Shown piece after piece: positions 35,301 through 49,056 of a stretch of 64,000 bases of DNA. The stretch is from Micropterix aruncella (Eukaryota > Arthropoda > Insecta > Lepidoptera > Micropterigidae). The notes under the pieces are model-generated. The model was not told the origin of the DNA. It did not search any database and saw only the letters and a program-made list of their open reading frames with translations. The stretch covers positions 12,023,921 through 12,087,920 of the forward strand of contig OX155955.1 in NCBI GenBank assembly GCA_944548615.1, written 5' to 3'. The position numbers and the translations under genes were made by a program. Within the stretch, counting starts at the first letter, position 1. The number at the start of each line of letters is the position of its first letter.

Positions 35301-38300
35301 CAAAACATAAGATAAAATTGTATAATATTGTTAATATTTGATTGGTTTTTTGTAAAATCTTTGTTTAAAGAATTCGTTTAAAGGATGACACTTCGATGAA
35401 AAAATAAAAATAATAAAAGCCACTTACATAGCTGGAAGGTTTTCCCGGACTGGACTGGGAAATGCTTATTGTTTAAACGAGATGTATTCTTGGATGAGTA
35501 CCACTTTCGACGGTACACTGTAGGTTTAATGGGATCCCTTTATCGCTAGCGAACGATCACCCTTCATCCACATCTCAAAAAAAAAGCGTATCCTTTTGCA
35601 AACCAAAATAAAATGTCTTTATTAAAGACAAATTTAAGCAAAAACAATGAAAAAAATCACAATCAATCGTCTCTTAAATGCGGAATGACATTTCGAAAAT
35701 TCGATTTGAAATTCGAATATATCCACTCTTTAAAGGGACGATATACGATTGCTGGGCTCGCTATCAGCCAGCTATTAAATGAAAATAAAAATAAAATACT
35801 TCATTTTCTCGTTCCCATGAAATAAGATATAAATCGTAATTTCTGGTCGAGAAGTTTATACTTAAGGCTATATGATATTTACAAGAGTTCAAAACATAAG
35901 ATAAAATTGTATAATATTGTTAATATTTGATTGGTTTTTTGTAAAATCTTTGTTTAAAGAATTCGTTTAAAGGATGACACTTCGATGAAAAAATAAAAAT
36001 AATAAAAGCCACTTACATAGCTGGAAGGTTTTCCCGGACTGGACTGGGAAATGCTTATTGTTTAAACGAGATGTATTCTTGGATGAGTACCACTTTCGAC
36101 GGTACACTGTAGGTTTAATGGGATCCCTTTATCGCTAGCGAACGATCACCCTTCATCCACATCTCAAAAAAAAAGCGTATCCTTTTGCAAACCAAAATAA
36201 AATGTCTTTATTAAAGACAAATTTAAGCAAAAACAATGAAAAAAATCACAATCAATCGTCTCTTAAATGCGGAATGACATTTCGAAAATTCGATTTGAAA
36301 TTCGAATATATCCACTCTTTAAAGGGACGATATACGATTGCTGGGCTCGCTATCAGCCAGCTATTAAATGAAAATAAAAATAAAATACTTCATTTTCTCG
36401 TTCCCATGAAATAAGATATAAATCGTAATTTCTGGTCGAGAAGTTTATACTTAAGGCTATATGATATTTACAAGAGTTCAAAACATAAGATAAAATTGTA
36501 TAATATTGTTAATATTTGATTGGTTTTTTGTAAAATCTTTGTTTAAAGAATTCGTTTAAAGGATGACACTTCGATGAAAAAATAAAAATAATAAAAGCCA
36601 CTTACATAGCTGGAAGGTTTTCCCGGACTGGACTGGGAAATGCTTATTGTTTAAACGAGATGTATTCTTGGATGAGTACCACTTTCGACGGTACACTGTA
36701 GGTTTAATGGGATCCCTTTATCGCTAGCGAACGATCACCCTTCATCCACATCTCAAAAAAAAAGCGTATCCTTTTGCAAACCAAAATAAAATGTCTTTAT
36801 TAAAGACAAATTTAAGCAAAAACAATGAAAAAAATCACAATCAATCGTCTCTTAAATGCGGAATGACATTTCGAAAATTCGATTTGAAATTCGAATATAT
36901 CCACTCTTTAAAGGGACGATATACGATTGCTGGGCTCGCTATCAGCCAGCTATTAAATGAAAATAAAAATAAAATACTTCATTTTCTCGTTCCCATGAAA
37001 TAAGATATAAATCGTAATTTCTGGTCGAGAAGTTTATACTTAAGGCTATATGATATTTACAAGAGTTCAAAACATAAGATAAAATTGTATAATATTGTTA
37101 ATATTTGATTGGTTTTTTGTAAAATCTTTGTTTAAAGAATTCGTTTAAAGGATGACACTTCGATGAAAAAATAAAAATAATAAAAGCCACTTACATAGCT
37201 GGAAGGTTTTCCCGGACTGGACTGGGAAATGCTTATTGTTTAAACGAGATGTATTCTTGGATGAGTACCACTTTCGACGGTACACTGTAGGTTTAATGGG
37301 ATCCCTTTATCGCTAGCGAACGATCACCCTTCATCCACATCTCAAAAAAAAAGCGTATCCTTTTGCAAACCAAAATAAAATGTCTTTATTAAAGACAAAT
37401 TTAAGCAAAAACAATGAAAAAAATCACAATCAATCGTCTCTTAAATGCGGAATGACATTTCGAAAATTCGATTTGAAATTCGAATATATCCACTCTTTAA
37501 AGGGACGATATACGATTGCTGGGCTCGCTATCAGCCAGCTATTAAATGAAAATAAAAATAAAATACTTCATTTTCTCGTTCCCATGAAATAAGATATAAA
37601 TCGTAATTTCTGGTCGAGAAGTTTATACTTAAGGCTATATGATATTTACAAGAGTTCAAAACATAAGATAAAATTGTATAATATTGTTAATATTTGATTG
37701 GTTTTTTGTAAAATCTTTGTTTAAAGAATTCGTTTAAAGGATGACACTTCGATGAAAAAATAAAAATAATAAAAGCCACTTACATAGCTGGAAGGTTTTC
37801 CCGGACTGGACTGGGAAATGCTTATTGTTTAAACGAGATGTATTCTTGGATGAGTACCACTTTCGACGGTACACTGTAGGTTTAATGGGATCCCTTTATC
37901 GCTAGCGAACGATCACCCTTCATCCACATCTCAAAAAAAAGCGTATCCTTTTGCAAACCAAAATAAAATGTCTTTATTAAAGACAAATTTAAGCAAAAAC
38001 AATGAAAAAAATCACAATCAATCGTCTCTTAAATGCGGAATGACATTTCGAAAATTCGATTTGAAATTCGAATATATCCACTCTTTAAAGGGACGATATA
38101 CGATTGCTGGGCTCGCTATCAGCCAGCTATTAAATGAAAATAAAAATAAAATACTTCATTTTCTCGTTCCCATGAAATAAGATATAAATCGTAATTTCTG
38201 GTCGAGAAGTTTATACTTAAGGCTATATGATATTTACAAGAGTTCAAAACATAAGATAAAATTGTATAATATTGTTAATATTTGATTGGTTTTTTGTAAA

Positions 38301-41300
38301 ATCTTTGTTTAAAGAATTCGTTTAAAGGATGACACTTCGATGAAAAAATAAAAATAATAAAAGCCACTTACATAGCTGGAAGGTTTTCCCGGACTGGACT
38401 GGGAAATGCTTATTGTTTAAACGAGATGTATTCTTGGATGAGTACCACTTTCGACGGTACACTGTAGGTTTAATGGGATCCCTTTATCGCTAGCGAACGA
38501 TCACCCTTCATCCACATCTCAAAAAAAAAGCGTATCCTTTTGCAAACCAAAATAAAATGTCTTTATTAAAGACAAATTTAAGCAAAAACAATGAAAAAAA
38601 TCACAATCAATCGTCTCTTAAATGCGGAATGACATTTCGAAAATTCGATTTGAAATTCGAATATATCCACTCTTTAAAGGGACGATATACGATTGCTGGG
38701 CTCGCTATCAGCCAGCTATTAAATGAAAATAAAAATAAAATACTTCATTTTCTCGTTCCCATGAAATAAGATATAAATCGTAATTTCTGGTCGAGAAGTT
38801 TATACTTAAGGCTATATGATATTTACAAGAGTTCAAAACATAAGATAAAATTGTATAATATTGTTAATATTTGATTGGTTTTTTGTAAAATCTTTGTTTA
38901 AAGAATTCGTTTAAAGGATGACACTTCGATGAAAAAATAAAAATAATAAAAGCCACTTACATAGCTGGAAGGTTTTCCCGGACTGGACTGGGAAATGCTT
39001 ATTGTTTAAACGAGATGTATTCTTGGATGAGTACCACTTTCGACGGTACACTGTAGGTTTAATGGGATCCCTTTATCGCTAGCGAACGATCACCCTTCAT
39101 CCACATCTCAAAAAAAAAGCGTATCCTTTTGCAAACCAAAATAAAATGTCTTTATTAAAGACAAATTTAAGCAAAAACAATGAAAAAAATCACAATCAAT
39201 CGTCTCTTAAATGCGGAATGACATTTCGAAAATTCGATTTGAAATTCGAATATATCCACTCTTTAAAGGGACGATATACGATTGCTGGGCTCGCTATCAG
39301 CCAGCTATTAAATGAAAATAAAAATAAAATACTTCATTTTCTCGTTCCCATGAAATAAGATATAAATCGTAATTTCTGGTCGAGAAGTTTATACTTAAGG
39401 CTATATGATATTTACAAGAGTTCAAAACATAAGATAAAATTGTATAATATTGTTAATATTTGATTGGTTTTTTGTAAAATCTTTGTTTAAAGAATTCGTT
39501 TAAAGGATGACACTTCGATGAAAAAATAAAAATAATAAAAGCCACTTACATAGCTGGAAGGTTTTCCCGGACTGGACTGGGAAATGCTTATTGTTTAAAC
39601 GAGATGTATTCTTGGATGAGTACCACTTTCGACGGTACACTGTAGGTTTAATGGGATCCCTTTATCGCTAGCGAACGATCACCCTTCATCCACATCTCAA
39701 AAAAAAAGCGTATCCTTTTGCAAACCAAAATAAAATGTCTTTATTAAAGACAAATTTAAGCAAAAACAATGAAAAAAATCACAATCAATCGTCTCTTAAA
39801 TGCGGAATGACATTTCGAAAATTCGATTTGAAATTCGAATATATCCACTCTTTAAAGGGACGATATACGATTGCTGGGCTCGCTATCAGCCAGCTATTAA
39901 ATGAAAATAAAAATAAAATACTTCATTTTCTCGTTCCCATGAAATAAGATATAAATCGTAATTTCTGGTCGAGAAGTTTATACTTAAGGCTATATGATAT
40001 TTACAAGAGTTCAAAACATAAGATAAAATTGTATAATATTGTTAATATTTGATTGGTTTTTTGTAAAATCTTTGTTTAAAGAATTCGTTTAAAGGATGAC
40101 ACTTCGATGAAAAAATAAAAATAATAAAAGCCACTTACATAGCTGGAAGGTTTTCCCGGACTGGACTGGGAAATGCTTATTGTTTAAACGAGATGTATTC
40201 TTGGATGAGTACCACTTTCGACGGTACACTGTAGGTTTAATGGGATCCCTTTATCGCTAGCGAACGATCACCCTTCATCCACATCTCAAAAAAAAAGCGT
40301 ATCCTTTTGCAAACCAAAATAAAATGTCTTTATTAAAGACAAATTTAAGCAAAAACAATGAAAAAAATCACAATCAATCGTCTCTTAAATGCGGAATGAC
40401 ATTTCGAAAATTCGATTTGAAATTCGAATATATCCACTCTTTAAAGGGACGATATACGATTGCTGGGCTCGCTATCAGCCAGCTATTAAATGAAAATAAA
40501 AATAAAATACTTCATTTTCTCGTTCCCATGAAATAAGATATAAATCGTAATTTCTGGTCGAGAAGTTTATACTTAAGGCTATATGATATTTACAAGAGTT
40601 CAAAACATAAGATAAAATTGTATAATATTGTTAATATTTGATTGGTTTTTTGTAAAATCTTTGTTTAAAGAATTCGTTTAAAGGATGACACTTCGATGAA
40701 AAAATAAAAATAATAAAAGCCACTTACATAGCTGGAAGGTTTTCCCGGACTGGACTGGGAAATGCTTATTGTTTAAACGAGATGTATTCTTGGATGAGTA
40801 CCACTTTCGACGGTACACTGTAGGTTTAATGGGATCCCTTTATCGCTAGCGAACGATCACCCTTCATCCACATCTCAAAAAAAAAGCGTATCCTTTTGCA
40901 AACCAAAATAAAATGTCTTTATTAAAGACAAATTTAAGCAAAAACAATGAAAAAAATCACAATCAATCGTCTCTTAAATGCGGAATGACATTTCGAAAAT
41001 TCGATTTGAAATTCGAATATATCCACTCTTTAAAGGGACGATATACGATTGCTGGGCTCGCTATCAGCCAGCTATTAAATGAAAATAAAAATAAAATACT
41101 TCATTTTCTCGTTCCCATGAAATAAGATATAAATCGTAATTTCTGGTCGAGAAGTTTATACTTAAGGCTATATGATATTTACAAGAGTTCAAAACATAAG
41201 ATAAAATTGTATAATATTGTTAATATTTGATTGGTTTTTTGTAAAATCTTTGTTTAAAGAATTCGTTTAAAGGATGACACTTCGATGAAAAAATAAAAAT

Positions 41301-44300
41301 AATAAAAGCCACTTACATAGCTGGAAGGTTTTCCCGGACTGGACTGGGAAATGCTTATTGTTTAAACGAGATGTATTCTTGGATGAGTACCACTTTCGAC
41401 GGTACACTGTAGGTTTAATGGGATCCCTTTATCGCTAGCGAACGATCACCCTTCATCCACATCTCAAAAAAAAAAGCGTATCCTTTTGCAAACCAAAATA
41501 AAATGTCTTTATTAAAGACAAATTTAAGCAAAAACAATGAAAAAAATCACAATCAATCGTCTCTTAAATGCGGAATGACATTTCGAAAATTCGATTTGAA
41601 ATTCGAATATATCCACTCTTTAAAGGGACGATATACGATTGCTGGGCTCGCTATCAGCCAGCTATTAAATGAAAATAAAAATAAAATACTTCATTTTCTC
41701 GTTCCCATGAAATAAGATATAAATCGTAATTTCTGGTCGAGAAGTTTATACTTAAGGCTATATGATATTTACAAGAGTTCAAAACATAAGATAAAATTGT
41801 ATAATATTGTTAATATTTGATTGGTTTTTTGTAAAATCTTTGTTTAAAGAATTCGTTTAAAGGATGACACTTCGATGAAAAAATAAAAATAATAAAAGCC
41901 ACTTACATAGCTGGAAGGTTTTCCCGGACTGGACTGGGAAATGCTTATTGTTTAAACGAGATGTATTCTTGGATGAGTACCACTTTCGACGGTACACTGT
42001 AGGTTTAATGGGATCCCTTTATCGCTAGCGAACGATCACCCTTCATCCACATCTCAAAAAAAAAAGCGTATCCTTTTGCAAACCAAAATAAAATGTCTTT
42101 ATTAAAGACAAATTTAAGCAAAAACAATGAAAAAAATCACAATCAATCGTCTCTTAAATGCGGAATGACATTTCGAAAATTCGATTTGAAATTCGAATAT
42201 ATCCACTCTTTAAAGGGACGATATACGATTGCTGGGCTCGCTATCAGCCAGCTATTAAATGAAAATAAAAATAAAATACTTCATTTTCTCGTTCCCAAGA
42301 AATAAGATATAAATCGTAATTTCTGGTCGAGAAGTTTATACTTAAGGCTATATGATATTTACAAGAGTTCAAAACATAAGATAAAATTGTATAATATTGT
42401 TAATATTTGATTGGTTTTTTGTAAAATCTTTGTTTAAAGAATTCGTTTAAAGGATGACACTTCGATGAAAAAATAAAAATAATAAAAGCCACTTACATAG
42501 CTGGAAGGTTTTCCCGGACTGGACTGGGAAATGCTTATTGTTTAAACGAGATGTATTCTTGGATGAGTACCACTTTCGACGGTACACTGTAGGTTTAATG
42601 GGATCCCTTTATCGCTAGCGAACGATCACCCTTCATCCACATCTCAAAAAAAAAGCGTATCCTTTTGCAAACCAAAATAAAATGTCTTTATTAAAGACAA
42701 ATTTAAGCAAAAACAATGAAAAAAATCACAATCAATCGTCTCTTAAATGCGGAATGACATTTCGAAAATTCGATTTGAAATTCGAATATATCCACTCTTT
42801 AAAGGGACGATATACGATTGCTGGGCTCGCTATCAGCCAGCTATTAAATGAAAATAAAAATAAAATACTTCATTTTCTCGTTCCCATGAAATAAGATATA
42901 AATCGTAATTTCTGGTCGAGAAGTTTATACTTAAGGCTATATGATATTTACAAGAGTTCAAAACATAAGATAAAATTGTATAATATTGTTAATATTTGAT
43001 TGGTTTTTTGTAAAATCTTTGTTTAAAGAATTCGTTTAAAGGATGACACTTCGATGAAAAAATAAAAATAATAAAAGCCACTTACATAGCTGGAAGGTTT
43101 TCCCGGACTGGACTGGGAAATGCTTATTGTTTAAACGAGATGTATTCTTGGATGAGTACCACTTTCGACGGTACACTGTAGGTTTAATGGGATCCCTTTA
43201 TCGCTAGCGAACGATCACCCTTCATCCACATCTCAAAAAAAAAGCGTATCCTTTTGCAAACCAAAATAAAATGTCTTTATTAAAGACAAATTTAAGCAAA
43301 AACAATGAAAAAAATCACAATCAATCGTCTCTTAAATGCGGAATGACATTTCGAAAATTCGATTTGAAATTCGAATATATCCACTCTTTAAAGGGACGAT
43401 ATACGATTGCTGGGCTCGCTATCAGCCAGCTATTAAATGAAAATAAAAATAAAATACTTCATTTTCTCGTTCCCATGAAATAAGATATAAATCGTAATTT
43501 CTGGTCGAGAAGTTTATACTTAAGGCTATATGATATTTACAAGAGTTCAAAACATAAGATAAAATTGTATAATATTGTTAATATTTGATTGGTTTTTTGT
43601 AAAATCTTTGTTTAAAGAATTCGTTTAAAGGATGACACTTCGATGAAAAAATAAAAATAATAAAAGCCACTTACATAGCTGGAAGGTTTTCCCGGACTGG
43701 ACTGGGAAATGCTTATTGTTTAAACGAGATGTATTCTTGGATGAGTACCACTTTCGACGGTACACTGTAGGTTTAATGGGATCCCTTTATCGCTAGCGAA
43801 CGATCACCCTTCATCCACATCTCAAAAAAAAAGCGTATCCTTTTGCAAACCAAAATAAAATGTCTTTATTAAAGACAAATTTAAGCAAAAACAATGAAAA
43901 AAATCACAATCAATCGTCTCTTAAATGCGGAATGACATTTCGAAAATTCGATTTGAAATTCGAATATATCCACTCTTTAAAGGGACGATATACGATTGCT
44001 GGGCTCGCTATCAGCCAGCTATTAAATGAAAATAAAAATAAAATACTTCATTTTCTCGTTCCCATGAAATAAGATATAAATCGTAATTTCTGGTCGAGAA
44101 GTTTATACTTAAGGCTATATGATATTTACAAGAGTTCAAAACATAAGATAAAATTGTATAATATTGTTAATATTTGATTGGTTTTTTGTAAAATCTTTGT
44201 TTAAAGAATTCGTTTAAAGGATGACACTTCGATGAAAAAATAAAAATAATAAAAGCCACTTACATAGCTGGAAGGTTTTCCCGGACTGGACTGGGAAATG

Positions 44301-45262
44301 CTTATTGTTTAAACGAGATGTATTCTTGGATGAGTACCACTTTCGACGGTACACTGTAGGTTTAATGGGATCCCTTTATCGCTAGCGAACGATCACCCTT
44401 CATCCACATCTCAAAAAAAAAGCGTATCCTTTTGCAAACCAAAATAAAATGTCTTTATTAAAGACAAATTTAAGCAAAAACAATGAAAAAAATCACAATC
44501 AATCGTCTCTTAAATGCGGAATGACATTTCGAAAATTCGATTTGAAATTCGAATATATCCACTCTTTAAAGGGACGATATACGATTGCTGGGCTCGCTAT
44601 CAGCCAGCTATTAAATGAAAATAAAAATAAAATACTTCATTTTCTCGTTCCCATGAAATAAGATATAAATCGTAATTTCTGGTCGAGAAGTTTATACTTA
44701 AGGCTATATGATATTTACAAGAGTTCAAAACATAAGATAAAATTGTATAATATTGTTAATATTTGATTGGTTTTTTGTAAAATCTTTGTTTAAAGAATTC
44801 GTTTAAAGGATGACACTTCGATGAAAAAATAAAAATAATAAAAGCCACTTACATAGCTGGAAGGTTTTCCCGGACTGGACTGGGAAATGCTTATTGTTTA
44901 AACGAGATGTATTCTTGGATGAGTACCACTTTCGACGGTACACTGTAGGTTTAATGGGATCCCTTTATCGCTAGCGAACGATCACCCTTCATCCACATCT
45001 CAAAAAAAAAAGCGTATCCTTTTGCAAACCAAAATAAAATGTCTTTATTAAAGACAAATTTAAGCAAAAACAATGAAAAAAATCACAATCAATCGTCTCT
45101 TAAATGCGGAATGACATTTCGAAAATTCGATTTGAAATTCGAATATATCCACTCTTTAAAGGGACGATATACGATTGCTGGGCTCGCTATCAGCCAGCTA
45201 TTAAATGAAAATAAAAATAAAATACTTCATTTTCTCGTTCCCATGAAATAAGATATAAATCG
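32386..45262 (+). repeat. 589-bp satellite: 22 head-to-tail units
   Basis: Units start at AATATTTGATTGG (first at 32386, next 32976) and repeat head to tail with a period of 588-590 bp. There are 21 complete units and a 22nd of about 505 bp ending at 45262. By eye the units are almost identical. Length varies only through one A-run (8, 9 or 10 A) before GCGTATCC, so length is 580 plus the A count. Units 1, 3, 16, 17 and 22 have ten A, unit 10 has eight and the rest nine. The one substitution I noted is at 42298 in unit 17. Local motifs include CGCTAGCG and GACTGGACTGG. No transposon ends or RNA gene are recognised. Such uniformity implies recent expansion or strong homogenisation. Confidence 0.97.
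32667..32879 (+). other. 70-codon open frame within the satellite unit (representative)
   Basis: Each of the 22 units has an ATG frame of 70 codons. The first starts MSLLKTNLSKNN, continues CGMTFRKFDLKFEYIHSL then GRYTIAGLAISQLLNENKN, and ends LHFLVPMK before TAA. The protein is lysine/asparagine-rich and basic, with one cysteine and no signal peptide or membrane span. Twenty-one copies are identical in protein, and unit 17 (42093-42305) has Lys for Met at residue 69. Because the DNA itself is uniform, identity says nothing about selection. Similar frame lengths occur by chance elsewhere in the window. No known family is recognised. It could be a short exon of a tandem gene, but I consider coding unlikely. 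Confidence 0.2.
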
Positions 45263-45287
45263 ATGAATATCCTATCTAGAAATTGTA

Positions 45288-46320
<1,033 letters not shown>

Positions 46321-46329
46321 ACGTTTCTT

Positions 46330-46735
46330 TAGAAGTGGGGGCGGTTGCTAACCTGAATTCAGCTACTCAACGACTCGTTGGGCCCCCTTTGTAAACAGAC
46401 GGGCAAAGGACGACACGGTCTGGGATAAACTCGAACTGAATTACCGCTAACATTGGTTAGAGGCTGCGCAAGCGACTTCGAATTTGCGACCAGACTGGAG
46501 CATGGAGAATTCCGGCCAAATCTGGTAGTTAGGGTGCGAGGCTGCACCTTGTTTCACTTTCCAGTGCCACATGGTAAGGCGTTGGACTCTCACGGGCATG
46601 TTAGCGCAGTTAGACGGTGGTTTTATCTCGGCTCAAAGTCTATGCGTTCACCACACGGTTGAAACAATGATCACATATAGATATATGTATATTCAAGGAG
46701 CTACGGGTTCGCCCGTAGCACATCATACAAATAGT
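46330..46735 (+). repeat. Unnamed ~650-bp dispersed repeat, copy C (5'-truncated)
   Basis: Begins within the family at GTGGGGGCGGTTGC and continues through GACGGGCAAAGGACGACACG, GCGCAAGCGACTTCG, GGCCAAATCTGGTAG, GGTAAGGCGTTGGACTCTC, TAGCGCAGTTAGACGG and the end ACGGGTTCGCCCGT. The terminal word is a perfect short hairpin. It lies head to tail with copy D, about 190 bp apart. Confidence 0.7.
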
Positions 46736-46924
46736 AGCTTGTCTTAGAATAGAATAGAAATCGAAGTGAGCGACGTCACGAGTCCTAGGCTACCACAAAT
46801 TGTGCTGCCGTAGTACGATTCTTGCACAGGGCAGCCATATGGCCGCCACTTCGCCGACGCAGATATTAAAAAGTTCGAGATATTTGTCAACCCCCAACCA
46901 CGCGTAACGCTTACAGGCGTTTGC

Positions 46925-47495
46925 CGTAACGTATCCTACTGATCACTCCCCTTGGGAACTAATGGGCCCTTGCTGAGTTGGCCACGAAGACCCATTCTAT
47001 TCAGGGTTGGTCACACTCACGGGTCAACACCCATCCCACTCACGGGTCAACTGCGCACTCTGAATAACAGTCGGGGGAGTCTGGAAGCAGTACTGTTTCC
47101 TATAGAGCGGGGGTGGTTGCGGACCTTACGGCGACTGCTCTTGAAACGACCATCGGCTACCCGATCCTGGGTGAACAGCCGGGCAAAGGACGCTGTAGTG
47201 CGCGATAGATTCGGTATACACAGTTTCCGCGCAAGCGACCTCGAACTCGTAACCAATCGGGAGAATGAAGTAATCTGGTCACAATTGGAGGTAAGGACGT
47301 GAGTGTAAGCCCGCTGGGTAACACACCTGGCTATCTTGCGGTTAAGGCGTTGGCCTCTTACGGGCATGTGGCGGAGCTTGACGGTGGACTGTTTTGTCCA
47401 AGTCTTCTGCGCTCACTTCAGGGAGATAGAACGACTAATCGTTAAAACTTTCTGAGGTGACCGGTTCGCCCGTTGTAGTACTCCCCTCGCACCCT
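46925..47495 (+). repeat. Unnamed ~650-bp dispersed repeat, copy D
   Basis: Shares with copies A-C the CGGGGGAGTCTGGAAGC, GGGGGTGGTTGCGGACC, CATCGGCTACCCGATCC, GCGCAAGCGACCTCGAAC, GTTAAGGCGTTGGCCTC, TGGCGGAGCTTGACGG and GGTTCGCCCGTTGTAGT blocks. A short direct duplication of CACTCACGGGTCAAC near its 5' end (about 47014 and 47038) is unique to this copy. Confidence 0.7.
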
Positions 47496-47499
47496 ATCC

Positions 47500-48156
47500 C
47501 CGCAACGCCTTGCCATTTGAAATTGCGCCTACTGTTCCAACTCGGTATACTGTGCCCGTAGTAGTCAACAACACCAAAGTGGTTGAATATTCCATAATGC
47601 TATGGATTTTCAGAATAAAATTAGATTTTATATTTGTGCAGGACATCTATAAACAATCTTTTCGTCTCATACGCACCCATCATTTCATTAGGTCTCTCCA
47701 GCGCGGCGAGCGTCGGCCGAGCGTCGAATTCCGCCGACGTTAATGGTGACAAAAAGAGGAATATTCATATCATTCATTCCTGCCATTTTAACCCGAATGT
47801 AATTTGTAAGAGAACACGAGCAACAAGAAGCGCGCGGGTGACTTTTTTGTGGGCATACCTGCGACAGCCGCATAAAGCAGGCGCTCTTTTAAAGGGCGCT
47901 TCGGCCCGAGCTCCACTATTGTCAACTGGGGCTCCGGGGACACGGGACACGGGAGACGGGACACGGCACTCTTGTGACTCGATCAACATAATTTGACACA
48001 TCATAGTAATATAATGGGTCATGGGTATAATAACATTTTATCTCCGTTGTTGTTCAATCTGTAGATTACACAGGTTGCAAGAAACTTTTCAGATATTTTT
48101 TGGTTGATGCTGTTTTTATATTTCTATTATATAATTAAATTATATATAATGTAGTT
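47500..48156. other. GC-richer spacer with small minisatellite
   Basis: GC-rich and CpG-containing between about 47690 and 47970. Frames at 47634-47996 and 47774-48022 have no domain. A seven-base GGGACAC repeat of about four imperfect copies lies at 47937-47967. No gene is supported. Confidence 0.4.
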
Positions 48157-48785
48157 TGTGTGAGGGACCACCCCTCTATAGACTCCAAATTATTCGGTGT
48201 GAGGTGGTGGTGTCAACTTGCGGGTTATCTCCGTATTAAAAGTCGATTTTAAGTATATCACAAGGTGTTTATTGAGAGTTGGATATTGCCAGTTTGTAAC
48301 GTTTCTCGAATAGGTTATACTGACGCGAATGTACTGGCTATCTGCCTAAAGCTACGAGGGTGTATGGAGAAGGATTGTACTTATGCTCCTACTCCTAGTA
48401 TCTCGTACTGGGCACGGCTCAAGTCTGTGGGATTGCAGACTTCTCGCCTCGATAGTAGAAAGGAAGGAAAGGTGACCAAGAAGGCGGGGTACCGAAGTAT
48501 GCCGTCGCTGTCTTGGGGGGAACCAAGAAGCCGGGGTACCGAGGTATGCCGTCGCTGTCTTGGGGGACGTGATCACTCGAGAAATGATACTTTGGTTGCT
48601 TTTTCGCCGGTTTATATAGGCCGATAAATGATGCAATCCAAAATATTTCGAGTAAAAATATTGTTTCATCGTGCTGATTCATCGCTACACGAGATAGAAT
48701 AATAGCTGAATTTGTGTCAGTGTATTTCACTGGAAATCAATGATTTTGTTGATTGCATGTGACGGCACTTAATAGCCGTTACATT
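48157..48785 (+). mobile_element. Possible solo LTR or unknown element, weak
   Basis: The block begins TGTGTGAGGGACCACC, contains a TATATAGG box near 48612 and ends GCACTTAATAGCCGTTACA. The TG...CA ends and the TATA-like box would suit an LTR of about 630 bp. However, I see no clear target duplication and no internal retroviral coding sequence beside it. The identification is tentative. Confidence 0.2.
48475..48568 (+). repeat. 47-bp tandem duplication
   Basis: ACCAAGAAGGCGGGGTACCG and the following GTATGCCGTCGCTGTCTTGG occur twice in tandem (starts 48475 and 48522) with two differences. They form part of a 120-codon frame (48265-48627) that shows no known domain. Confidence 0.85.
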
Positions 48786-48969
48786 TGTTTATCCCAGTAT
48801 TTGACATATCATAACAATTTTAAAACAAATTAGTATAATAATGAGAGACGCTGTACTGCTCCTTCTCTTTTACACGATTGCCTAACAAAAACGACTATAG
48901 GTAAGGTGTTCAGGGTTCATCTATGTATGTTTTTCGTTTCTTTATGCCGCCATAACTTCTAAACGCTTG

Positions 48970-49052
48970 AACCGATTTAGAAATGTGTGGTATTGTTAGA
49001 ATCGTCTTTGTTATTGTTAAAAACCGGGCGTGTGGTATTGTTTGAAACCATT
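48970..49052 (+). repeat. Dispersed repeat, partner of 23.33 kb
   Basis: CCGATTTAGAAATGTGTGGT, ATTGTTAGAATCG and a second GTGTGGTATTGTTTGAAAC parallel the reverse complement of 23328-23410. It abuts the LINE remnant that follows. Confidence 0.55.
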
Positions 49053-49056
49053 AGAG

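Noticed and set aside
32386..45262. CRISPR-like or bacterial tandem array
   Set aside because: The repeats are contiguous 589-bp units without spacers, and the surrounding sequence is eukaryotic with animal transposons.
46590..46715. A genuine tRNA gene in the unnamed repeat
   Set aside because: A-box- and B-box-like words are present, but they are too far apart (about 105 bp) and no cloverleaf can be drawn. At most it is tRNA-derived sequence.
48157..48785. Confident call of an LTR retrotransposon solo LTR
   Set aside because: TG...CA ends and a TATA box are weak evidence. There is no matching target duplication and no retroviral coding sequence. Kept only as a low-confidence feature.
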